5,892 nt of DNA from Anaerolineae bacterium (GTDB taxonomy: Bacteria; Chloroflexota; Anaerolineae; 4572-78; J111), in assembly GCA_020433835.1 (NCBI GenBank), contig JAGRBY010000467.1, positions 1 to 5,892 on the forward strand, written 5' to 3'. The translations under genes were made by a program, and so were the position numbers. Positions 1-5,843 of the stretch are shown piece after piece; positions within the stretch are counted from its first letter, which is position 1, and every line of letters starts with the position of its first letter. The notes beneath the pieces are model-generated. The model searched no databases. It saw nothing but the letters and a program-made list of their open reading frames with translations, and was not told the DNA's origin.

Positions 1-14
1 CCTCTACCTCTCGA

Positions 15-25
15 ACAGTGACTGT
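15..25. promoter_or_regulatory. Palindrome ACAGTGACTGT upstream of the propeller-protein gene
   Basis: This 11-base odd-centred palindrome (ACAGT-G-ACTGT) lies 77 bases before the first gene. Its core AGTGACTGT recurs exactly inside the inverted repeat at 4301-4309. A CATAAT hexamer, one mismatch from TATAAT, lies at 44-49, and GTGACT at 19-24 could act as a poor -35 at 19-base spacing. The palindrome would then overlap the promoter as an operator could. This is suggestive only: short palindromes arise by chance, and no regulator gene is visible in the window. Confidence 0.2.
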
Positions 26-102
26 GGAGGTCAGATGATAAGCCATAATGTCCAGATGTGTTTCAATAGAGAGAGAAGGATTTAAAGAGACTTATAACAG
101 CC

Positions 103-1983
103 ATGCCTAAATTACGTTTGAATCCGAAAACTATTCTGGTGGTCCTTGTAGCAGTGGTAGCTGTGCTAAGTATTGTTGGCTATCGCTATTATCTTTACCA
201 AACCCGTCCTGATAATGTCAAAGCCGAGGAATTCATTACTAACTTCAAGGATGCCACAAATGCAAAGGAACGTCTTGAAAATTTAGCCGGTCTGTTTAGG
301 CTCCAAGGATATCAAGATCAGGCCCGTGAGCTCTTTTTTGAGTTGAATACATTAGACCGGCTCGTCATGTTTCTAGGCTTAAGCAAGCCCTTCTTTGAGT
401 TGAACACATTAGACCGGCTATTCCTGTTCCTAAGATTAAGCAAGCCGCAACAAGTTGGATCTGATGTCTTGACCGTAGTAGAAGGAGTTTATCAGGATCG
501 GCGTTTGGAAAATAATCCGGAACACAATCAGTTGCAGGAAACAATGGCTGATGTACTAGATCAAGTGGGAAAAGAGAAGGAAGCTGAGGATACCGCACCT
601 GGTGCACAAGTCATTGCAAGAGAAATCAAGTTCTGGATGACAGGTCGTGAAAAAGCAACTCAAGGGAATTTTGAGGAGGCTGTAGAGCAATATAACTTAG
701 CATCAGAGCTAAACAATAGTAATCTAGGGCTTTTGCTCGACCGAGGGGTGGCCTATGCCAACTTGGGTGAACATAAATATGCGCTGACTGATATTCAGCA
801 AGTCGTTGAGTTGGATCAACAGCAGGTAGATAAGGTAAAAGCCACGATAGAAGCAAATTCTGACCTATTTACCTATATAGGACAGCATCGCAGGGAGACC
901 GAGGCTATTGCCACTTGGTTTCCAACATTGACGCCCACAGCGATACCAACGGCTACCCCTACCTCAACGCCTACGCAAACGCCTACTTATACACCAACTA
1001 ATACACCCACAACCACCCCTAGCCCTACTCCTCTCACACCAACAGTTACTCCAACCTCAACTCCAACCGCTGCCCAACGATCCTCACCTACCCCCCCACT
1101 TCCAACACCCACGCTTCCCCCCACAGCTACCTCGCCTCCCGTAATTAATGGAATTTTAGCTATCCCGATCGATGATAGGGCCGGTCATTATGATCTCTGG
1201 ATTTATGAACTTCCTTCCGGTGAAGTAGTGAGCAAGATTTCTAAAATTCACCAACCTAACTTTAGTTCTGATGGTACCAGGTTCGTTGTCCATAACCAAG
1301 ACCAAGGTCATATTTGGGAATACAATGCAAATGGCAGTGGGGGGCGACGCATCACTGATTTTGCCGACGATCAGCACCCTTTCTATAATCCCGATGGTAA
1401 TAGTATTACTTTCAATAGGGGTAATCTTCAAGGCGAAAATGAGTGGCAGACTTTTGTTCGTTATGGCCTAGGGCCAAATGATCAGACTTACTCACTAAAG
1501 GTGGGTTTGTGGGATTTTTTTAACTACGGTAGCCCAATGTTCCCATTATGGGATATCGATCATGCCATCATTTTTCGAGGGTGCGATACGTGGAATTCTG
1601 GAGGCGGCCAAATCTGTGGTATTTGGAAAAAGGGTCAGGACAATACCACTCCCAGCTCTCTCATCAATGACAGTTCAGGCATACCTACCGATACACAAGG
1701 AACCAATTTTGTTTATATGTCTCACGCCACAGGCAATTGGGATGTCTATTCCATCTCAATCCATGGGGGGCAGGAAATCAACCTGACTCAGAACCCGGCC
1801 GAGGATGGATTAGGTACAATATCACCCGACGGCAAATCAGTTGCATTTGTCTCGAATCGTGGTGGTCGCTGGGGAGTGTGGGTTGTCCCGATTAATGGTG
1901 GTCCTGCTCAAAATCTTTCTTTCATTGAGATTCCAGGTTGGCCTGGTGAATGGACAAACGAACGCATTTCCTGGGGACCCTAA
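103..1983 (+). CDS. Membrane-anchored exported protein: TPR-like domain, Thr-Pro stalk, TolB-like beta-propeller
   Basis: The 626-residue product starts with a short basic stretch (K3, R5, K9) and one hydrophobic segment at about 11-26. No lipobox cysteine or clear cleavage site is visible, so it is probably a signal anchor with the rest outside the cytoplasm. Residues 40-262 are helical, with two TPR-like units at about 184-241. Residues 274-346 form a Thr-Pro stalk. Residues 349-626 form a beta-propeller of about six PD40/TolB-like blades (SSDG 388-391, NPDG 429-432, SPDG 574-577). TolB-like propellers usually bind proteins or ligands, and no catalytic motif is seen. The 40-262 domain is homologous to the C-terminus of the ATPase encoded 33 bases downstream, which suggests the two products act together. 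The ATG at 103 is the first possible start after an in-frame TAG at 67-69. The Shine-Dalgarno is poor: AAGAGA is 12 bases away and AAGGA 22 bases away. Architecture is confident; function is unknown. Confidence 0.9.
   Translation: MPKLRLNPKTILVVLVAVVAVLSIVGYRYYLYQTRPDNVKAEEFITNFKDATNAKERLENLAGLFRLQGYQDQARELFFELNTLDRLVMFLGLSKPFFELNTLDRLFLFLRLSKPQQVGSDVLTVVEGVYQDRRLENNPEHNQLQETMADVLDQVGKEKEAEDTAPGAQVIAREIKFWMTGREKATQGNFEEAVEQYNLASELNNSNLGLLLDRGVAYANLGEHKYALTDIQQVVELDQQQVDKVKATIEANSDLFTYIGQHRRETEAIATWFPTLTPTAIPTATPTSTPTQTPTYTPTNTPTTTPSPTPLTPTVTPTSTPTAAQRSSPTPPLPTPTLPPTATSPPVINGILAIPIDDRAGHYDLWIYELPSGEVVSKISKIHQPNFSSDGTRFVVHNQDQGHIWEYNANGSGGRRITDFADDQHPFYNPDGNSITFNRGNLQGENEWQTFVRYGLGPNDQTYSLKVGLWDFFNYGSPMFPLWDIDHAIIFRGCDTWNSGGGQICGIWKKGQDNTTPSSLINDSSGIPTDTQGTNFVYMSHATGNWDVYSISIHGGQEINLTQNPAEDGLGTISPDGKSVAFVSNRGGRWGVWVVPINGGPAQNLSFIEIPGWPGEWTNERISWGP
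334..447 (+). repeat. 57-bp in-frame tandem duplication inside the helical domain
   Basis: Two adjacent 57-base copies (334-390 and 391-447) match at 48 of 57 positions by hand count. They encode FFELNTLDRLVMFLGLSKP and FFELNTLDRLFLFLRLSKP. The related domain of the neighbouring ATPase has this segment only once (MFFALAPDQQLALFTDLAAP, residues 441-460). The duplication is therefore most simply an insertion in this gene. Three of the 19 residues differ (V/F, M/L, G/R), so it is not brand-new, and the reading frame is intact. Confidence 0.93.
922..1140 (+). repeat. Thr-Pro-rich low-complexity linker (coding repeat)
   Basis: Residues 274-346 of the propeller protein are built almost entirely of Thr and Pro, with Ala, Ser and a few others, mostly as TPTxTPT units written with imperfect acnccn codon repeats. 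Such segments are extended, often glycosylated stalks. Here the segment separates the membrane-proximal TPR domain from the propeller. The codon repetition makes the stretch prone to length change by slippage, although the copies are degenerate at third positions. Confidence 0.9.
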
Positions 1984-2016
1984 GGCGGCTAAATCATTCG
2001 AACTGAGATTAAAAAG

Positions 2017-3855
2017 ATGGGGGAAATTATGGACCTGCAAACAGAAACTTCACCTTTTTTTCAAGCTGGCGGTGCTTTGCCGCTTAATGCTGTTTATGTT
2101 GAACGCCCCGCGGATCAGGCTCTGTTTCAGGCCACAATAAGAGGTGAATATTGCAATGTCCTCACTCCCCGGCAAATGGGCAAATCTAGCTTGATGGTCC
2201 GTACGGCTGATCGTTTAAGATCAGCTGGAGTATGCACAGCAATACTTGATCTGACCGATATTGGCGCTGATGAAGTTAGTGCTGAAGAGTGGTACTTTGG
2301 CCTAATCAGTTCTCTAAAGCAACGGCTCGGTCTAGCTGTTGATGAACGAAGATGGTGGAGTGAGCATACTCAAAAAGGGGCAGTGCAGCGCTTTTCCGAT
2401 TTCTTACGGGATGTTATCTTGACAGAAATTACTCAACCGGTTGTCGTGTTTATTGATGAGATCGACTCTACGCTCAGCTTACCTTTCGCCGATGATTTTT
2501 TTACAGCCATTCGTGCAGCCTATAATGCTCGCGCTTCTGAGTCGACCTATAAACGATTGGCTTTTGTCCTCCTCGGTGTAGCTCGTCCAACCGATCTAAT
2601 TAAGAATCGTTCCCGGACACCTTATAATGTGGGATTAGCGATTGACCTAACTGATTTCAGCCTGACTGAAGCAGGCGTATTGTTGCCTGGTCTGGCCACC
2701 GCCTCTGAAGATCAGGCCGAAACAGTTATGAGGCGAGTACTGTATTGGACTGGGGGTCACCCATATCTTACGCAAAAAGTCTGCGCTACGCTCATTACTA
2801 CTCACAACGACCACTGGGTTGACGAACAAATTGATACTCTGGTTAAGCGCCTATTTCTTTCAGATGAAGCTCGTAAGGAGAGCAACCTACAATATATTGG
2901 CGACCGTATTCGGGAGAGCAATGATCGGGAAAAATTACTACAGGTATATGACAACGTTCTGGCTAATAAGTCGGTTATTGATGAAGAACGTGATCCGATT
3001 AAAAGTCAACTCAAAATAATCGGTCTGCTCAAAGTAACCCCGCAAGGCAATTTGATCGTGCGCAACCGTATCTATGAGGCTGTATTCGACTTACAATGGG
3101 TTAGGTCTAATATGCCCAAAGTGACGTCTAGTAGAGTGACCCTCATTGCAGCTTTTGTCATCGTTATTGCTTTGGCTTTCGGAGGAGTATTGTTCTATCG
3201 TCTGCAGAACAGTGAGCAAATTCAGGCTCAAACCTACACGCAAAACTTCATTGACGCCCAAAGTGCTGCCGTACGCATTACTAGTTTAGCTGGATTGTTC
3301 CAGTTGGGAGGTCAGTTTGAAGCCAACGCTCACAAAATGTTTTTTGCTTTGGCTCCAGATCAACAATTGGCTTTATTTACAGATCTGGCTGCTCCAGAAC
3401 AAATAGCAGCAGACCTACTAACTGTCATAAAAGGCGTATACACGCATCTTGAAAACACCAACCTTCATAACGACCTATTACAGGCAATGGTCGATAATTT
3501 GAACAAGATCGAAGACGCTTTTCCCGATTCACGGCTTCTCAATAGTGAAATCAAAGCCTGGCTAGAAGGTCGGCAGAAGACCCAGTCAGGTGAAAACGAA
3601 ACGGCTATAGCAGCTTATAATCGGGCTATTAATTATAACGATCAGAATCCAGGTGTTTATCTTGATCGCGCTATAGCCTATACTCAGATGGAACAATACA
3701 ATGAGGCTTTAGTGGACCTTAATGATATGTTAGAATTGGATCCTAACCGTCAAGCGCAAGTAGCTAATTTTATACAATCAAATCCTGCTTTAAATAATTA
3801 TCTAGAAAGTCATCAAAACGATTTTCCGACATTAGTAGATTTGCGTAAAGGCTGA
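2017..3855 (+). CDS. Transmembrane AAA-like/STAND-type P-loop ATPase with TPR ectodomain
   Basis: The 612-residue product has an AAA-like ATPase domain (AAA_35 type) at about 12-280. Its P-loop is TPRQMGKSS (50-58), lacking the usual first glycine as is normal for this family. Walker B is VVVFIDEID (142-150, D147/E148). A TGGHPY motif at 245-250 matches the GxP signature of STAND-class NTPases. Residues of about 285-365 look like a winged-helix-type arm. A single membrane segment lies at 374-394, followed by a helical/TPR domain (400-612) homologous to residues 40-262 of the upstream product. STAND proteins are ATP-driven switches that oligomerise on sensing a signal. Here the NTPase should be cytoplasmic and the TPR part outside, but no effector domain is visible. 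The gene lies 33 bases after the propeller gene with no terminator between them. A second ATG at 2029 (M5), 4-5 bases after a GGGGGA, may be the real start; ATG 2017 has only a weak upstream site. Confidence 0.92.
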   Translation: MGEIMDLQTETSPFFQAGGALPLNAVYVERPADQALFQATIRGEYCNVLTPRQMGKSSLMVRTADRLRSAGVCTAILDLTDIGADEVSAEEWYFGLISSLKQRLGLAVDERRWWSEHTQKGAVQRFSDFLRDVILTEITQPVVVFIDEIDSTLSLPFADDFFTAIRAAYNARASESTYKRLAFVLLGVARPTDLIKNRSRTPYNVGLAIDLTDFSLTEAGVLLPGLATASEDQAETVMRRVLYWTGGHPYLTQKVCATLITTHNDHWVDEQIDTLVKRLFLSDEARKESNLQYIGDRIRESNDREKLLQVYDNVLANKSVIDEERDPIKSQLKIIGLLKVTPQGNLIVRNRIYEAVFDLQWVRSNMPKVTSSRVTLIAAFVIVIALAFGGVLFYRLQNSEQIQAQTYTQNFIDAQSAAVRITSLAGLFQLGGQFEANAHKMFFALAPDQQLALFTDLAAPEQIAADLLTVIKGVYTHLENTNLHNDLLQAMVDNLNKIEDAFPDSRLLNSEIKAWLEGRQKTQSGENETAIAAYNRAINYNDQNPGVYLDRAIAYTQMEQYNEALVDLNDMLELDPNRQAQVANFIQSNPALNNYLESHQNDFPTLVDLRKG

Positions 3856-3983
3856 AAATCTATCACTCCTATAGCGTTGCCATACTCCAGACGATAGGGC
3901 TAAACTATGCGACCAAAACCTCCAGATCGATTGCTGTTGGCCTCGAAAAAGGAATCTTCCTAATTCATAAGGATTGGACTTAA

Positions 3984-4142
3984 ATGCGCATTGAGGGAGT
4001 GTTGCACAATACCACTTGCGAACTGATCTTTCTAATGTCCACCTGTCTGGCAGTGAGGCCATATCCAATCGAGGTATGGCAGCTTTATGGGGCCGATACA
4101 CTTAGCTTCGGCTTCTTAGAGAATATATTTAGCCTGGCGTAA
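3984..4142 (+). CDS. Possible small ORF, 52 codons, unknown
   Basis: An ATG at 3984 opens a 52-codon frame ending in TAA at 4140-4142. AAGGA at 3969-3973, 10 bases before the ATG, is a reasonable Shine-Dalgarno, better than those of the larger genes here. The product (begins MRIEGVLHNTTCELIF) has three cysteines and no motif, signal peptide or membrane segment that I recognise. A frame this short occurs often by chance, and other frames here are also open (a minus-strand GTG frame spans 3832-4101). It could be a real small protein, a decayed gene remnant, or nothing. Confidence 0.15.
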   Translation: MRIEGVLHNTTCELIFLMSTCLAVRPYPIEVWQLYGADTLSFGFLENIFSLA

Positions 4143-4208
4143 AGTTATCTATCTGTTTACCAACCCAGGTGACAGTTCTTATCAATCAGATAGCTTTTCG
4201 GCGAGAAC

Positions 4209-4255
4209 GTGTCAGTCACCTGAATTCGATAATTCGTAGGTGACAGTCACTTTTT
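4209..4255 (+). terminator. Probable Rho-independent terminator downstream of the two-gene operon
   Basis: Bases 4209-4221 pair with 4238-4250 (11 pairs, two mismatches). GAATT (4222-4226) pairs with AATTC (4231-4235) around a CGAT loop, giving about 16 pairs with a GT bulge. TTTTT follows directly at 4251-4255. The shape is right for an intrinsic terminator, but it lies about 350 bases beyond the ATPase stop, so transcripts would have a long 3' tail. The 3' arm can instead pair with 4300-4314, so the structure may not be unique. Confidence 0.5.
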
Positions 4256-4319
4256 AATGATTTCTAGAGTTTTAAATTAGCCTAATTTATCCCTTTTTGA
4301 AGTGACTGTCACCTTTTTT
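4238..4319 (+). terminator. Alternative long-loop hairpin with T-run (perfect 15-bp stem)
   Basis: AGGTGACAGTCACTT (4238-4252) and AAGTGACTGTCACCT (4300-4314) are perfect reverse complements separated by a 47-base AT-rich loop, and T6 runs from 4314 to 4319. It could terminate transcription on the + strand. It competes for the 4238-4250 arm with the hairpin starting at 4209. The long loop makes it kinetically poorer than the upstream hairpin, so a repeat or binding-site role is equally likely. Confidence 0.35.
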
Positions 4320-4349
4320 CGAACTCAAGTTAGTAGTAAGCGAATGATC

Positions 4350-4376
4350 GTGGGGTTGTCGATGGTTCAAACCCAC
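4350..4376. other. Short imperfect hairpin upstream of the methyltransferase promoter
   Basis: GTGGGGTT (4350-4357) pairs with AAACCCAC (4369-4376) at seven of eight positions around an 11-base loop. No T-run follows. It lies about 50 bases before the TATAAT element, so it would be outside the methyltransferase transcript. It could be a binding site or chance. Confidence 0.25.
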
Positions 4377-4406
4377 ACTTGCTCGTATTCCATCATCGTC
4401 TTTCGA

Positions 4407-4435
4407 TTATCCTTTCCATAAAACGGCTGTATAAT
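4407..4435 (+). promoter_or_regulatory. Candidate sigma-70-type promoter of the methyltransferase gene
   Basis: A perfect -10 hexamer TATAAT lies at 4430-4435. At 17-base spacing the -35 is TTATCC (4407-4412), only three of six consensus positions, so the promoter would lean on its -10. Transcription would start near 4442 and leave a leader of about 30 bases before the ATG at 4476. Confidence 0.5.
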
Positions 4436-4475
4436 AGTAATCCATTGTAGCTATCTTACGCAACAGTTACCTATT

Positions 4476-5843
4476 ATGGTCTGGCATAGCCTAAAGTTAC
4501 GCTGTCCTGAATGTGGGGCATTACTTGAAGAGTTGGCCTCAGGGTCTGGGTCGGATGAGGGGCAGTACACGGTTTTGACCTGTGACTGTCAAGCCTATCC
4601 GGTGATCGCCGGGATTCCTATCATCCAGCCCGGTCGGGGTGGCCGTTCCCAAAAAAGTAATGCTCATCTGGTTAGTCTGATTAGAAAAGGGGCTTACCAG
4701 GAAGCGCTGCAAACTGTTTTATTACCGCCACCGCCGCCCGCGCCTGAACTGGCCCCGGCCTGGCTCAAAGCTCTGCCGTCACTTAAAGGTATTAGAGCAC
4801 TCAAGTTTCAAGCTCACCACCGGGCTGTGACCAGCCAGCGTACGAAACTGTCGGCTAACTTGCTGAACCCCGACCATCCGTTGACCGCCTGTGAATTTAT
4901 GGATCGCTATTATGCGCAAGCAGGCGAGACAAGGCGGGATGTGCACGACTATTTTGCCTATCGCTTTGGGCAGCCGCGGCATCTTATCGCGCTGGCCTTT
5001 GCCAGTTTGATCGATCAGCCGAGCGGCCCTATTTTGGAATTGGCCTGTGGGTGTGGTCATATTACGCGCGGACTGGTTCATAGAGCCAACGACCAGCTGG
5101 TAGTGGGTGTGGATCGTAATTTTTTCGTCCTCTATGTGGCCAAACATTGGGTGGCCCCGGAGGCGGTTTATATCTGCGGCGATCTGGATATGCCTCTGCC
5201 TTTTTCGGATGCGCTGTTTTCTACGGTATCCTGCACCGACGGCTTCCATTACCTGAGCAATAAAGCGGGTTGTATGCAAGAGATTCGGCGTGTTTTGCAG
5301 CCGGATGGCCTTATGCTGCTCAATGTTTTGCGCAATGCCTATATCGACTACGCTCAAGCCGGTCAACCGCTAACGCCGGAAGCGTATGCGCAGTTGGTGG
5401 CGGATCTGCCCCATCGCCTGGTGAGTGATGCTGAGGTACTGGATCGATATTTGCATCGTCAGGGGCCGGCCCTGGAAGCGCAAGTCGATTCGGCCCGGCT
5501 CAAGCAGGAGCCAATCCTATCGCTCGTGGCATCACGCCGGACAGAGATCTTTCAGGATTATGGGCCTTTTGATCATTGGCCGCATGCCGAGCGTCCGCTG
5601 CAATTGAATCCACTTTACCAGGCCGAAAAGGATGCCCAGACCGGCCAAATCGCGCTTAAGCGAACATTCCCCTCGGATTTCTATCAAGAAGATCATGCCG
5701 AGTCGCTTTATTATTTGCCGGAACAGGAGATGGTCTCTGCCACTTTTTTTGATGATCTTGGGCAGAATCCGACGCCGGAAATCGAGGCGCTCATCGGTCG
5801 CTGTGTGGTTTTAGGGATGCCGTCTAACTATGCACCCCTTTGA
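4476..5843 (+). CDS. Class I SAM-dependent methyltransferase with N-terminal zinc-ribbon/Trm112-like segment
   Basis: The 455-residue product opens with a Cys4 segment (C10, C13, C36, C38) followed by YPVIAGIPII, as in Trm112-like zinc ribbons fused to or partnering methyltransferases. A Pro run (84-88) and a helical linker lead to a Rossmann methyltransferase core at about 183-285. Motif I is ELACGCG (188-194). D213 in VVGVDRN would bind the SAM ribose, and GD (235-236) the adenine. The motif IV region is 248-260, and the post-motif helix and strand EIRRVLQPDGLMLL covers 269-282. The core fits Methyltransf_11. About 170 residues follow the core without a recognised domain, so the substrate is unknown. 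The protein looks soluble and cytoplasmic. No Shine-Dalgarno is visible before ATG 4476, but the zinc-ribbon cysteines start at residue 10, which supports this start. Base composition is richer in GC than in the two upstream genes. Confidence 0.9.
   Translation: MVWHSLKLRCPECGALLEELASGSGSDEGQYTVLTCDCQAYPVIAGIPIIQPGRGGRSQKSNAHLVSLIRKGAYQEALQTVLLPPPPPAPELAPAWLKALPSLKGIRALKFQAHHRAVTSQRTKLSANLLNPDHPLTACEFMDRYYAQAGETRRDVHDYFAYRFGQPRHLIALAFASLIDQPSGPILELACGCGHITRGLVHRANDQLVVGVDRNFFVLYVAKHWVAPEAVYICGDLDMPLPFSDALFSTVSCTDGFHYLSNKAGCMQEIRRVLQPDGLMLLNVLRNAYIDYAQAGQPLTPEAYAQLVADLPHRLVSDAEVLDRYLHRQGPALEAQVDSARLKQEPILSLVASRRTEIFQDYGPFDHWPHAERPLQLNPLYQAEKDAQTGQIALKRTFPSDFYQEDHAESLYYLPEQEMVSATFFDDLGQNPTPEIEALIGRCVVLGMPSNYAPL

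Larger units (their letters stand above)
4167..4319. repeat. Four alternating AGGTGAC-type repeats forming inverted pairs
   Basis: Copies lie at 4167-4175 (AGGTGACAG, forward), 4209-4221 (GTGTCAGTCACCT, reverse), 4238-4252 (AGGTGACAGTCACTT, forward) and 4300-4314 (AAGTGACTGTCACCT, reverse). The last two are perfect 15-base inverted copies. Copies 2 and 3 pair at 11 of 13 positions. The core GTGACWGTCAC is itself an odd-centred palindrome, so each full copy could also be a protein-binding site. Spacings are unequal (roughly 33, 16 and 47 bases between copies), which does not fit a CRISPR array. Confidence 0.85.
3856..4475. other. 620-base intergenic region with repeats, terminator-like hairpins and a promoter
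   Basis: No convincing gene is present. From 3856 to 4140 I see only a weak 52-codon frame (listed separately) and no strong hairpin just after the ATPase stop. From 4167 to 4319 there is a cluster of AGGTGAC-type repeats. From 4350 to 4376 there is a small hairpin, and at 4430-4435 a TATAAT element for the methyltransferase gene. The stretch around 4261-4320 is markedly AT-rich (18 G/C in 60 bases). Confidence 0.8.

Noticed and set aside
922..1140. Thr-Pro coding repeats considered as a non-coding satellite or a frameshifted region.
   Set aside because: The frame is intact on both sides, and the flanking TPR and propeller domains are both well formed in the same frame.
103..3855. The two operon genes as halves of one broken gene.
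   Set aside because: Each has its own membrane segment and a full copy of the shared domain, and the order of parts does not fit a split of a single protein. Paralogy is the better explanation.
3832..4101. An 89-codon minus-strand frame starting at a GTG and overlapping the ATPase 3' end.
   Set aside because: It has no recognisable domain and runs into the end of a well-supported gene. It is probably chance.
4149..4194. CTATCTG/CAGATAG inverted repeat flanking the first AGGTGAC copy.
   Set aside because: It is only seven bases long with a loop of over 30 bases in AT-rich sequence, so chance is sufficient.
4167..4319. Several short repeats, considered as a CRISPR array.
   Set aside because: The repeats alternate in orientation, are only 9-15 bases long and are unequally spaced. 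No cas gene is present.
4350..4380. GGTTCAAACCC resembles a tRNA T-arm, hinting at a tRNA gene or an attachment site.
   Set aside because: The flanking bases do not complete a five-pair T-stem, and no anticodon arm, D-arm or acceptor stem could be found around it.
4582..4591. GTGACTGTCA, nearly the full intergenic palindrome, inside the methyltransferase gene.
   Set aside because: It encodes part of the zinc-ribbon CDCQ motif, so protein coding explains it. A single in-gene match is likely coincidence.
4779..5366. A 195-codon open frame on the minus strand.
   Set aside because: It lies entirely opposite the methyltransferase, whose motifs are clear. The encoded protein has no recognisable domain, and GC-rich genes often leave the opposite strand open.
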